Source: Nitrospirota bacterium
GTDB lineage: Bacteria; Nitrospirota; JACRHL01
DNA length: 33,901 bases
Assembly (NCBI GenBank): GCA_029881725.1
Contig: JAOUMB010000030.1
Span: 1 to 33,901, forward strand
Reading direction: 5' to 3'
This document shows positions 13,790-22,317 of this stretch, one piece after another. Both the position numbers and the translations under genes were made by a program. The notes beneath the pieces are model-generated. The model saw only the letters and a program-made list of their open reading frames with translations. It searched no databases and was not told the DNA's origin. Position 1 is the stretch's first letter; every line of letters starts with the position of its first letter.

Positions 13790-16700
13790 TGGGTAAGGCA
13801 ATTGGCTATTTCCGGGTGCCGGGCAGCGGCGGACCGGTGGGCCAGGGTGGCGATCCGGAACAAACCATCCGGCACTGGTGCAGCAGCCATCAGCATCAGG
13901 TGGCGGCGGTGCACAGCGATCGCGGTGCCGCCACCGACGGCCTGGACAGCGCCCTGGGCGCGGCGGTGGACGCCGCCCTGCTGGTGGTGGACACGGTGGA
14001 GAGCCTGGCGGCGGCGGGAGGTTCCGCGCAGTCGGTCTACAAGCGCCTGAAATCCGCGGGAACGCGGCTGGTGGTGCTCAAGGAACACTTGGACGACCGT
14101 GCCGACCCGCAGGCCGTTCTGCGCGCGTTGGGGGTATCCGACGGTGCCGGTCCGGACGTGCGCATCACCTTTTCCCCCGCCGACGACGACGCGGAACAGG
14201 CCTCCGCCGGAGGCGGCTATGCGCTGCCGGAGATGGACGGCGACGAAGTGGCCGACGAGTATGCGGTGCCCACCCTTTCGCTGGATGATCTGGATGGGGA
14301 GTTGAGCGCGGAGGAACTGGCGGAACTGGCTCCCGCCCCCACCTTCGGCGACGAACAGGAAGCCGGCGTGGTGCCCGCGGACGACAACGAGGCCGTCGGC
14401 GTCTGGTCCCTGGACGACGAGGGGGACGAGGAAGCATCCGACAGCGACGCGGATGAGCCGAAGCTTTCCATTGCCACGGATCAGGACGACATCGACGCCC
14501 TGCTCGCGTCCCGCGCGGACAGCGTGAATTCCGCCGCCGCGGCCGGAACCAAACCGGCCGAACAGGGGGATATCGACTTTTTGATGGCCATGCATGCCGG
14601 GCGTCCGGCGGCGGAACCCAAGGCGGCCGCGCCAGCGGCGCCCCAACCGGCTGCCGCTCCTCCGCAGGAACCCGCGCCGGCCATGCCCGAACCGCCGGCC
14701 ACACCGCCTTCCGCCATGGAGATGGCCCCGCCCGCCGGAATGCCGGGCGAAGTGCCCGCGGCGGACCCGGGGGCGATTTCGCTGGACCTTTCCCCTGCCG
14801 ACGGCTCCGGGAATACGCCCGCGCAAGCCGCCGCGCCCCCCGCGGCGGAGGAAACCGACCTCAACCTGGACGAGGACACCGGCAACGGCACCTTCCCGCC
14901 CACGTTCAACGACGACGGCAAAACCACGGTGCCGACCCCGGCCCAGCAGACCGACATTGATTTTCTGGTGGCCATGCACGGCGCGCGCCGCAACGTGCCC
15001 GCTCCGCTCAACCCGGCGGCGAACAAAGCACCGGCCTCCAAGCCCGCGGATGACTTTTCGTTGCCACCGTCCACGGCGGCCCCGCTGGGGGTGGCCCCGG
15101 CAGATGCGCCGCCCCTGGGTGGAACCCCCCTGGAGGGCGATCCGGCCCCATCCGGGGAGACCGGCGTGGACGCCCCGGCGTCCGGATATGACCTGACCGT
15201 TCCGCCTTCCGCCGCGCCCCCTCTGGGCGGCGTCAGCACCGCCCCCGCGACGCCCGGCGAGCGGGTGATTTATCCGGTGGACGACGATTATGGTTACCAG
15301 GTGCCGCCGCGCCGTCCGCAGGGCAGTGCCCCGGTGGAAAGCGCCCCCGAACCGGCCGCGTCCGACACGGAAGGCGGGATGGATCTGGTGATCGACAACC
15401 CGTTTGAGGATCTGGCCCGGGAAATGGCCGGTGACGCGACCATGCAGATGGCCCGCGAACTGACCGGCGGGTTTGGCGATGACGCCACCCTGGAAGCCGC
15501 ACCGGAGCAGGGGAACCGGGAAGAATCCGTTGAAGAGGATGCCCGGCGCTCGATGACCATTCCGCCGCCTCCGCCCGGCGTGCCGCAGCGAAACCTGTCC
15601 CGTCCACGGGGCGACCTGTTCCAGGCCGGGCAGTTGCGCGAGGCACCCAAGTCCTATTCCCCGCTGGCGCCGATTTCCGGCATGGAGACGGAGCAGCCCG
15701 CGCCGCCCGCACCGAGTGCGCCCGCCGAATTTTCCGCCGATGCCCTGGCCGCGGAGGCGCCGGTCGCCGGTGCGCCGGAGGCCGGAATGCCGGCCACGGA
15801 CACGCCGGACACCGCCGGTGCGCCCGCTGAATTTTCCGCCGATGCCCTGTCCGTTGACACGCCCGCCGCGACCCCCGCGGGGGAGCCGCCCATGGCCGAT
15901 TTCCTGGAACTGGGCGGAACCGCCGAGGCCCAGGCGGTTCAGCCGCCGGCCACCCCGGCGGAACAGCCCCCGGTGGCCGTGACGCCGGAGCCGTCCGCGC
16001 CCACGGGGATGACCCTGCCGGAATCGGACCCGATGGCGTTTGGCGCGCCACCCGTGCCGGACCCGGCCACCGAACCGGCCGAAGCGCACGATCAGGGGAG
16101 CGACGGGGTACAGCTCAAGCCGCTGCAAAGCGGCACCGGCCGCATGGTGCATGGCGAACTGGAGGGGCAGGTTCCCAAGACCGTTACCCCGGTGGGCATG
16201 TTCGGCAAGGCGGTGCGGGATGACGACGATACCGGGCCGGACAGCGACATGGAGGGGGTTCAGCTCAAGCCGTTTCAGAGCGGCACCGGTCACATGGTGC
16301 ACGGTGAACTGGAAGGGCAGATCCCCAAAACCATTACCCCGGTGGGCAGTTTTGCCAAGGCCGTGCGGGACGACGATGGAATCGAGCCGGATTTGTCCGT
16401 GGGCATGGAGGAGGATGAAATTCCCGTCGGCCTGATGAGCGATGAGCCCGCCGGTCCGCCCCAGCCGGTGCTGGCCGGTGCCCCTTCCGGCGACGATCCG
16501 GGGCTGGATGTGGCCGGAGCCATTGCCCGCGCCCGCGCCGAGCTGCTCGGGTATACCGGGGTTCCCACCGGGCTGGAGAATTCCCGTCCGGCGGACTGGC
16601 CGGCTTCCATGTCCGGGGGCGGCATGGCTTCGGTGCAGGCGCCGGCGGCGCCGCCGGTGGCCGTGCCTCCGCACGCGGGGGGTGCTTCCCCTGCCGGCGG

Positions 16701-17586
16701 CCCCGCCGCCTGGGACCGCCGGGCGCGGGTGGGGCATGTTCCCGCCAGCGTGAGCGGCGCCAATGTGGTGGACCTTTCCCAGTCGAGGGAAATGGCCGAA
16801 CTGAGCCGCCTGCGCCGCCATTCGGACTACATTCCGGTGGCCGAGGCCGCCTCGCAGCAGGTGGCGCGCGGGCATTTTGCCCGGGCGGTGGAAATGTGGC
16901 AAAAATTCCTGCCTTCGGCGGAGGGGCACAACCGTGGCATGGCCATGAACGCCATCGGGGACGTTTACGTGCGCACCGGGGATGTGGCCACCGCCACCGC
17001 CCATTTCGAGCAGGCCATCCGGTCGTTCGAGGAATCGGGCTACTACACCAAGGCCGTGGCGGCGCTCAAGAAGATTCGCAAACTGTCTCCGGCGAATGCA
17101 AAACTCCACCTGCAACTGGGCGAACTGGCGGCCCGTTGCGGCCGTCTGGGAGATGCGGTGGACGCCTACCTGCACTATGCCCGGCGCATGGTGGACAAGG
17201 GCGACGTGTTCGCGGCGCGCGGCATCTTCGACCGCATCCGCATCCTGGATCCGATCAACGCCCGGCACCGCCTGCAACTGGCGGCGGAGCTTCAGGATTT
17301 CGGCTTTCTGGATGAGGCGGTGGCCGAGATCATCAACGCGGCCGACATTCTGATGGCCCAGGGGCGCCAGGAGGAGGCGCAACGTCACCTGACGCGCATG
17401 ATGGATGCGGCGCCCGGCAACGCACCCCTGCAAAAGGCGCTGGAACGGGTGGCCGCGGGGCAGGTTCCGGTGGAGCCGGAAGCCCCGCTGGAAGACGGCC
17501 TGTGCCCCACGAACACCGACCTGGAGGGGGACGACGGCTCCTTCTGGCACCGGCCGCTGGAAACGGACGGCGGTCCACCGGCCTGA
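13789..17586 (+). CDS. 1265-aa chimera: recombinase-like N-terminus, low-complexity middle, C-terminal TPRs
   Basis: Residues 1-105 follow the fold pattern of the serine-recombinase catalytic domain: AIGYFRV at the first strand, then ALLVVDTVESL and YKRLKSAGTRLVVLKEHLDD. The nucleophile position is Pro11 and the expected DRLxR arginines are absent, so it cannot be an active recombinase. Residues about 125-1010 are acidic and Pro/Ala-rich, probably disordered. This stretch contains three DIDxL motifs (residues 233, 261 and 389), two AEFSADAL copies and a 50-residue tandem repeat. Residues about 1020-1240 are TPR units ending in a charged tail. No signal peptide is seen, so it is cytoplasmic. 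Function is unknown; a scaffold or regulatory hub is inferred. It stands alone between a Sel1 gene and a strong terminator. Confidence 0.85.
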   Translation: MGKAIGYFRVPGSGGPVGQGGDPEQTIRHWCSSHQHQVAAVHSDRGAATDGLDSALGAAVDAALLVVDTVESLAAAGGSAQSVYKRLKSAGTRLVVLKEHLDDRADPQAVLRALGVSDGAGPDVRITFSPADDDAEQASAGGGYALPEMDGDEVADEYAVPTLSLDDLDGELSAEELAELAPAPTFGDEQEAGVVPADDNEAVGVWSLDDEGDEEASDSDADEPKLSIATDQDDIDALLASRADSVNSAAAAGTKPAEQGDIDFLMAMHAGRPAAEPKAAAPAAPQPAAAPPQEPAPAMPEPPATPPSAMEMAPPAGMPGEVPAADPGAISLDLSPADGSGNTPAQAAAPPAAEETDLNLDEDTGNGTFPPTFNDDGKTTVPTPAQQTDIDFLVAMHGARRNVPAPLNPAANKAPASKPADDFSLPPSTAAPLGVAPADAPPLGGTPLEGDPAPSGETGVDAPASGYDLTVPPSAAPPLGGVSTAPATPGERVIYPVDDDYGYQVPPRRPQGSAPVESAPEPAASDTEGGMDLVIDNPFEDLAREMAGDATMQMARELTGGFGDDATLEAAPEQGNREESVEEDARRSMTIPPPPPGVPQRNLSRPRGDLFQAGQLREAPKSYSPLAPISGMETEQPAPPAPSAPAEFSADALAAEAPVAGAPEAGMPATDTPDTAGAPAEFSADALSVDTPAATPAGEPPMADFLELGGTAEAQAVQPPATPAEQPPVAVTPEPSAPTGMTLPESDPMAFGAPPVPDPATEPAEAHDQGSDGVQLKPLQSGTGRMVHGELEGQVPKTVTPVGMFGKAVRDDDDTGPDSDMEGVQLKPFQSGTGHMVHGELEGQIPKTITPVGSFAKAVRDDDGIEPDLSVGMEEDEIPVGLMSDEPAGPPQPVLAGAPSGDDPGLDVAGAIARARAELLGYTGVPTGLENSRPADWPASMSGGGMASVQAPAAPPVAVPPHAGGASPAGGPAAWDRRARVGHVPASVSGANVVDLSQSREMAELSRLRRHSDYIPVAEAASQQVARGHFARAVEMWQKFLPSAEGHNRGMAMNAIGDVYVRTGDVATATAHFEQAIRSFEESGYYTKAVAALKKIRKLSPANAKLHLQLGELAARCGRLGDAVDAYLHYARRMVDKGDVFAARGIFDRIRILDPINARHRLQLAAELQDFGFLDEAVAEIINAADILMAQGRQEEAQRHLTRMMDAAPGNAPLQKALERVAAGQVPVEPEAPLEDGLCPTNTDLEGDDGSFWHRPLETDGGPPA
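16105..16404 (+). repeat. In-frame tandem duplication, 150-base period
   Basis: Two adjacent 50-codon units start at 16105 and 16255. Both encode GVQLKP-QSGTG-MVHGELEGQ-PKT-TPVG-F-KAVRDDD with few substitutions. The divergence is mostly conservative (V/I, R/H), which suggests an older duplication kept under constraint. Confidence 0.9.
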
Positions 17587-17603
17587 TCTCATGCATTCCC
17601 GAA

Positions 17604-17630
17604 GGGGGGCCGAAAGGCCCCCCTTTTTTT
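17604..17630 (+). terminator. Intrinsic terminator with GAAA tetraloop
   Basis: An 8-bp all-G+C stem (17604-17611 with 17616-17623) closes on a GAAA tetraloop and runs into seven Ts. It lies 17 bases past the stop of the 1265-aa gene and isolates it from the Sel1 gene. Confidence 0.92.
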
Positions 17631-17687
17631 GGTCCGCGCTCACGGGGTGGAGGGTGGTAAAGTCGGGATAGGGGGGAAAGGAACCGC

Positions 17688-18404
17688 ATGCGCGTACGGC
17701 TGATATCGGTGGCACTGGCGCTATGGATGGCGGGGGCGTGCATGGCCGCGCCGCGCCCGGCATTCGCCCAGGCGGGCAACTGGGTGCGCCCGGTAACGCC
17801 CGAAGACGTGGTGCATGCGGTCCAGTGGGTGGAATATTCCGCGGAACAGGGAATGTCCTGGGCCGAGTACATGCTCGGCACCCTGTATGAAACCGGGCGC
17901 GGCGTCACCCGCGATCCGGCCCGCGCCGCCGGATGGTATACCCGTGCCGCCGCCCAGGGCGAAGCCCCGGCGGCCTACCGGCTGGGGCTGCTGTATTACC
18001 GGGGCGAGGGGGTGGCGCAAAGCGACGGCACCGCCCTGGAGTGGTTCCGCCACGCGGCGGATCAGGAGCTTTCCGAGGCCCAGGCGGCACTGGGGGACAT
18101 GTATGCATTCGGGCGCGGGGTCGCTCAGGACGCCGCGATTGCCGTGGGCTGGTGGCGCCAGGCGGCGGACGGGGGCATTGCCGACGCCCGCTTCAACCTG
18201 GGCATGGCCGCCGCCTACGGGCGGGGGCTGGAGGTCGATCCCCGGCGCGCGGGCGAGTGGCTGTACGCCGCGGCCCTGCACTTCATGCAACAGGGCCAGC
18301 CGGATCAGGTGGCGCGCTGCCTTCAGGCCATGCGTCAGGCAGTGCCGGATCATCCGCTCACCGCGCAACTGGCCGACCGCCTGAGTGCCCCGGAAACACC
18401 CTGA
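17688..18404 (+). CDS. Exported Sel1-repeat protein
   Basis: The 238-aa product starts at the ATG at 17688 with AAAGGA 5 bases upstream. Residues 1-27 form a signal peptide with cleavage probably after AFA. Four regular Sel1 units follow (about residues 45-200): AEYMLGTLYETGRGVTRDP, AAYRLGLLYYRGEGVAQSD, AQAALGDMYAFGRGVAQDA and ARFNLGMAAAYGRGLEVDP, each leading into a W/Y-rich helix. The C-terminal 40 residues form a further helix pair. The predicted location is the periplasm, as a protein-binding solenoid. It is bounded by strong terminators on both sides, so it is a single-gene unit. Confidence 0.82.
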   Translation: MRVRLISVALALWMAGACMAAPRPAFAQAGNWVRPVTPEDVVHAVQWVEYSAEQGMSWAEYMLGTLYETGRGVTRDPARAAGWYTRAAAQGEAPAAYRLGLLYYRGEGVAQSDGTALEWFRHAADQELSEAQAALGDMYAFGRGVAQDAAIAVGWWRQAADGGIADARFNLGMAAAYGRGLEVDPRRAGEWLYAAALHFMQQGQPDQVARCLQAMRQAVPDHPLTAQLADRLSAPETP

Positions 18405-18477
18405 AAAAACATCGCAACAGGCTGTAATTAAACAATAATTCCAGATTTTTCCGGGGGGGGTGGAAGGCGGGCAAAAA

Positions 18478-18516
18478 AAAGCGGACTCCCGGAGAGGGGT
18501 GGGAGTCCGCTTTCTG
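18478..18516. terminator. Intrinsic terminator after Sel1 gene
   Basis: A 13-bp stem (18478-18490 with 18501-18513) with a 10-base loop is flanked by an A-run on the left and TTT on the right. It starts about 70 bases past the Sel1 stop codon and could act from both sides. Confidence 0.75.
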
Positions 18517-18802
18517 GTGTGTGGGTACACACGCATTGGAGACGGGCACACGCCGCCAGTCTTGGGGGCCCCGGGGTCGGCGGAACGGCGGAGGGGACAT
18601 CCTGCCCGTGCCATTGGCACCAAAAAAGGGGTACGCGACTCCAGCCCGTCTCCGGCCCATCGGAGCACGCGTCATCCCATATCGCCACTCCCATTTTGGA
18701 GCGCGCCTTGGTACCGCAGTCAGGGACTTCTCCGTCCCGCCGGCCACCCGGGGCCAGTCAAGCCACAAACACACGCTTGGCGGATGTCCACAACCTAGCA
18801 AG

Positions 18803-18836
18803 TCCCGCGCCGAAGCGGGGAATTCCTGTTTTATTT
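18803..18836 (+). terminator. Terminator-like hairpin in the gene-free block
   Basis: CCCGC-GCCGAA-GCGGG is followed by a loose T-rich run ending in TTTTATTTTTG. It has no gene to terminate and could mark the 3' end of an unrecognised small RNA starting within 18520-18800. Confidence 0.35.
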
Positions 18837-18906
18837 TTGTAACATTTTGTTTATTTGTTGGTTTTAATCACGTCCGGTGGACGGGCTCTGGAGCGGGCAT
18901 CTGTGG

Positions 18907-19009
18907 AGTGGGAAGAAAAGTTCTCACTTAGCGAAATGGAGTACGAAATGACGTGGTTTTGCGGTGGATTTTGGTAATTGTAAAATTTCCACCTAACATT
19001 TAAAATGTG
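18907..19009. repeat. A+T-rich core with three clustered inverted repeats
   Basis: Inverted repeats lie at 18907-18928 (AGTGGGAA with TTCTCACT), 18963-18993 (GGTGGATTTT with AAAATTTCCACC) and 18997-19009 (ACATTT-A-AAATGT). A hand count of 18961-19020 gives 19 of 60 G+C, against roughly 70% in the neighbouring genes. TAATCACGT occurs on both sides of the core (18865 and 19014). Confidence 0.6.
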
Positions 19010-19236
19010 TTTGTAATCACGTAACAGAACAGTTAAAGTGTTGCTTGTTCGCATGACGACGGGCAAGGCCTGTCCGCCAACCCGGAGGTTGGCGCGTGCA
19101 TGTGGCAATGGGCTTGGGGACCCATGGGGGGAGGTTCCAACAACTGTGCGGCGGCGGACCGGGGCGGTTGCGCGATACCCCCCCACCCACCTCGCGGACG
19201 GCCCAATGGCCGCCGCCGCACTCTTCCCCGCCCCAC

Positions 19237-19258
19237 TTTCCACAGTCGGTTATCCACA
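19237..19258 (+). promoter_or_regulatory. DnaA-box-like pair
   Basis: TTATCCACA at 19250-19258 is a perfect match to the DnaA consensus. TTTCCACAG at 19237-19245 is a near match in the same orientation, starting 13 bases earlier. Both lie about 230 bases from the A+T-rich core. A third weaker site, TGTCCACAA, occurs near 18785. Confidence 0.45.
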
Positions 19259-19358
19259 GACACTTCCGGCCGGGCATTTCCGGCACCAGGCGTTTCGCAA
19301 CCGGGCGAAATGGGGGTGTTTTCGTGGTTTGGGAGGCAACGGGGGCCTGAAACGGGAA

Positions 19359-19399
19359 AAGGGAGCGACCCGGCCGTGTGTGGCCGGGTGCGCTCCCTT
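19359..19399 (-). terminator. Large hairpin, terminator-like on the minus strand
   Basis: A stem of 17 bp with one bulge closes on a six-base GTGTGT loop. On the minus strand it continues into TTTTCCCGTTT. No gene precedes it on that strand nearby, so its role is unclear. Confidence 0.45.
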
Positions 19400-19863
19400 C
19401 GCTTCCCCTCGCTTTGACCCCCCGTTTTTCGACCGCCCGTCGCGGCCCTGCCCCTCTCGCAGGTGAATGCACGGCGGCGGCCCGACCCCTTCCGACTGGC
19501 GGGTGGGGGGGGGAAGCATGACGGAAGGGATCCGACCCCGGAGGGTCGATCGGGTCCGCCACCGGCGTTCACAAGGAACTTTTCGGAATCCGGGCGGGAA
19601 CCTTGATAGAAAATCTGCAATCAATCGCACATTTCCCGTCCGGGTCGCCTTCGGGCCGCGGTTCCAGGTCGGGCATCGCCAGACGGGGGACGGGGCGGGG
19701 CCGTACCCACCCGTGAGCCTGCGGCATGCCGCTCGCCCGTTCCCTTCCCGCGTCCGGTTCATTTCCCGATAAATCCCCCGTGCGGAGATTGCGCGCGCGG
19801 GGGGTTCCTGCCGATAAGACACCACCCCCGCCCGCTGCGCGGGGGCGTGATCGGGGAGATGCC

Positions 19864-21015
19864 GTGGCCACCTTACGCATGCACATCCAGCGCGCCGCGG
19901 CGCGTTTTCCCCACCGGGGTCTGGCGCCGCTGATCGCCGGAATCGGCGGGGTGTCGCTGGCCGGCGCGGTGCTGGCGGCGGGGCCCGTGTTGCCGTTCAC
20001 CCCGGTCGCGGCGCTGGTGCTGCATGCCGCCGCCGCGTTGGCCCTGCCGGGGTTGTGGATGGCCTGGCGCATGGCCCGCCATGCGGATCCCGGCTCCCAG
20101 GCCATGAGCGCCGACGGCTGGCTTCAGGTGGTGCTCGGGCAACTGGCGGTGGGCATGGCCGGATGCATCCTGCTGGCCCGCTGGGAGGGGCTGATCGTCC
20201 TGCCGTTGATGCTGCCGGGGCTGCTGGCCCTGCGCGCCGCCACCGAACCGCCCCCCACCGCCACCTTTCCGTGGACCCTTGCCAGCCGCCACCGTCTGGC
20301 CTGGGTGACCCTGGTGGATATGTACCTTTTGCTGGCGGGCCTCAAGCTGGTGTGGACGGCGGCCACCCCCATCGACGACCTGTTTCTGGGCCCGGCCTGG
20401 GCGCTGGCCTCCCTGTGTGTGGTGGCGGCGCTGCGTTTCGGATCGCCCGGGGCGCTGCTGCTTTCGGTTCAGCGCATGGCGGAGGACGACCGGCTGGTGG
20501 TGGACGGCCGGGTGTTTGCCCGCGAGCGGGTAACCACCTTGTTGCCGGGGGTGCTGGCGTTTGCCTCCGGCGTGGCCTGGCTGCTGGGTTGGCGCCAGTG
20601 GGTGCGCCCGGCGGAGCTGTTCGGGATGCCCCTGTGGCCGCACCTGTTCCTGCCGCTCAACCTGCTGTGGGCGGCGGCCTTGATGGCGGTGGGCGTCGGC
20701 CTGTGCCGCACCCGGACGGCGGCACCGCTGGCCGGCATCGGTCTGGCGATTGCCGCGCTGTTTCTGGTGATGGGCCGCCCGTCGCTGTGGACGGCCATCC
20801 CCCGTCACCTGGCCGCCTGGACCGGCCTGCCCCCCCAGCCTGAATGGTGGCGCGAGCCCCTGGCGCTGCTGGCGGTGGCGGCGTTGCTGCTGTTCGGCTG
20901 GACGGTGGTGGCCCTGGGCGCGGCGTGGGTGCGGTTCCGCGCCATCGATTGCCGCGAACGCCCCGCCGTCACCGGGGAGAGCCGTCCGCCCCTGTTTCCG
21001 TACTTCCCCGGCTAG
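19864..21015 (+). CDS. Polytopic membrane protein of unknown function
   Basis: The GTG at 19864 is preceded by GGAG at 5 bases and gives 383 aa. After a short basic N-terminus the product has about nine or ten hydrophobic segments. Among them are LIAGIGGVSLAGAVLAAG, LVLHAAAALALPGLW, VTLVDMYLLLAGLKLVW, VLAFASGVAWLLGW, LLWAAALMAVGVGL and LLAVAALLLFGWTVVALG. A cytoplasmic loop around residues 205-225 is charged (RMAEDDRLVVDGRVFARER). I recognise no transporter or enzyme motif. It is a single gene after the gene-free block, with no clear terminator in the 29 bases separating it from the convergent flavoprotein gene. Confidence 0.75.
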   Translation: MATLRMHIQRAAARFPHRGLAPLIAGIGGVSLAGAVLAAGPVLPFTPVAALVLHAAAALALPGLWMAWRMARHADPGSQAMSADGWLQVVLGQLAVGMAGCILLARWEGLIVLPLMLPGLLALRAATEPPPTATFPWTLASRHRLAWVTLVDMYLLLAGLKLVWTAATPIDDLFLGPAWALASLCVVAALRFGSPGALLLSVQRMAEDDRLVVDGRVFARERVTTLLPGVLAFASGVAWLLGWRQWVRPAELFGMPLWPHLFLPLNLLWAAALMAVGVGLCRTRTAAPLAGIGLAIAALFLVMGRPSLWTAIPRHLAAWTGLPPQPEWWREPLALLAVAALLLFGWTVVALGAAWVRFRAIDCRERPAVTGESRPPLFPYFPG

Positions 21016-21044
21016 CCCCCGCCCGGAAAGGCGCGGCCCCTCCC

Positions 21045-22265
21045 TCAATCCCTTCCGAGGTCGCTGTCGGCCACGCCGACACCCGCCGCCCAGCCGCTCG
21101 CCCACGCCCACTGAAAATTAAATCCCCCCAGGCGCCCGGTCACGTCCACCACCTCGCCGATGAAATACAGCCCCGGCACGTCGTTGGCCATCATGGTTTT
21201 GGACGACAGGGCGCGCGTATCCACCCCGCCCACCGTCACCTCGGCCAGCCGCCAGCCCGCCGTGGAATGGGGAACCACGGTCCAGCGGGTCAGCGCTTCG
21301 GCAATCCCGCCGATGGCCTTGTCGGAAAGGCGCGCCAGTTGATCGTCCGCGATCACCGTTTCGCACAGGATCTCCGCGAGCCGCTTGGGCACCTGACCGG
21401 ACAGCAGGTTGTGCAGCGCCTTTTTCGGGTGGCGGGCCCGTTCGGATTTGAGCCAGTGCCCCACATCCATGCCCGGCAGCAGGTTGATGCTCACCGGGTC
21501 GCCGGGGGACCAGTGGCACGAGGCATCCAGCACCGCCGGGCCGGACAGCCCCTTGTGGGTGAACAGCAGGCCGCCGGTAAAGGTCTTGTTTTTGTTCACT
21601 GTCACGGCGGCGGTGACGCTCACCCCGGCCAGGGCCTCCCAACGGGCCCGGTCGGGATCGTTAAACACAAACGGCACCAGGCCGGGACGGGGCGGCACCA
21701 CGGGAATGCCGAACTGCTCCGCGATGCGGTAGCCGAACGGGGTCGCCCCCAGCTTGGGCAGCGACAGCCCGCCGGTGGCGATCACCAGATGGGGCGCGGT
21801 GACCGCCCCGCGCGGCAGGGACAGGTGAAACCCGCCATGGTCGGCGCGGCGCACCTCCTGGACGGTCTGATGGGTGCGAATCTCCACTCCCGCGTCCCGG
21901 CAGTCCTTCACCAGCATGTCGCGAATGGCCCTGGCCCCCTGGTCGCAGAACAACTGCCCGGCGTCCTTTTCGTTCCAGGTGAGGCCGTGGGCGGTCATGC
22001 GCTCGCAAAAATCGTGGGGGGTGAAGCGGGCCAGGGCCGAGCGCACAAAGTGGGGATTGTCGGAAATGAAGTCGGAGGCGGCGGTTTCCAGGTGGGTGAA
22101 GTTGCACCGCCCGCCGCCGGAAACCAGAATCTTGGCCCCCGGCTCCCGCCCGTGCTCGAGGATTCCCACCCGCTGGCCGCGGGAGGCGGCGGCGTGCGCG
22201 CACATGAGCCCGGCGGCGCCCGCGCCGATCACGATCAGGTCAAATGGGGGGGAACCCTCCTGCAT
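21045..22265 (-). CDS. FAD-dependent oxidoreductase, BaiN/RdsA (HI0933) family
   Basis: The flavoprotein of about 406 aa has the N-terminal dinucleotide-binding motif VIGAGAAGLMCA, the family signature KILVSGGGRCNFTH near residue 50, the ATGGLSLPKLG motif, and the C-terminal FIGEVVDVTGRLGGFNFQWAWASG. These are diagnostic of the HI0933/YhiN/BaiN group. E. coli YhiN has been renamed RdsA, while BaiN is a clostridial bile-acid enzyme, so the substrate here is not assigned. The start is uncertain: ATG at 22265 or GTG at 22283, neither with a good ribosome-binding site. It lies 34-52 bases downstream of a PilZ gene on the same strand and is probably co-transcribed. Confidence 0.88.
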   Translation of the reverse strand: MQEGSPPFDLIVIGAGAAGLMCAHAAASRGQRVGILEHGREPGAKILVSGGGRCNFTHLETAASDFISDNPHFVRSALARFTPHDFCERMTAHGLTWNEKDAGQLFCDQGARAIRDMLVKDCRDAGVEIRTHQTVQEVRRADHGGFHLSLPRGAVTAPHLVIATGGLSLPKLGATPFGYRIAEQFGIPVVPPRPGLVPFVFNDPDRARWEALAGVSVTAAVTVNKNKTFTGGLLFTHKGLSGPAVLDASCHWSPGDPVSINLLPGMDVGHWLKSERARHPKKALHNLLSGQVPKRLAEILCETVIADDQLARLSDKAIGGIAEALTRWTVVPHSTAGWRLAEVTVGGVDTRALSSKTMMANDVPGLYFIGEVVDVTGRLGGFNFQWAWASGWAAGVGVADSDLGRD

Positions 22266-22317
22266 GGGAGGGGAATGGTACACTGGAACCGGGTTTCGCA
22301 GGGGGCCGGGGGGCGGC

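Larger units (their letters stand above)
18514..19863. other. Gene-free block of about 1.35 kb
   Basis: I find no credible coding region on either strand. The open frames present lack ribosome-binding sites and have the Pro/Arg/Gly-rich composition typical of high-G+C noise. The block holds a weak terminator-like hairpin (18803), an A+T-rich core with clustered inverted repeats (18907-19009), DnaA-box-like sites (19237-19258) and a large hairpin (19359-19399). The tRNA, tmRNA, SRP, RNase P and 6S RNA patterns I know do not match. Confidence 0.6.

Noticed and set aside
13789-14130. An active site-specific recombinase
   Set aside because: The catalytic serine position is Pro11 and the conserved arginines are missing, and no DNA-binding domain follows.
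13609-17763. A 1384-codon open frame antisense to the 1265-aa chimera gene
   Set aside because: It is rich in Gly, Arg and His, has no domain or ribosome-binding site, and mirrors the G+C-rich third positions of the true gene. The sense frame has TPRs, repeats and a good start.
18514-18842. Possible small protein on the plus strand in the gene-free block
   Set aside because: No ribosome-binding site, composition typical of random high-G+C frames, and equally long frames exist on the other strand.
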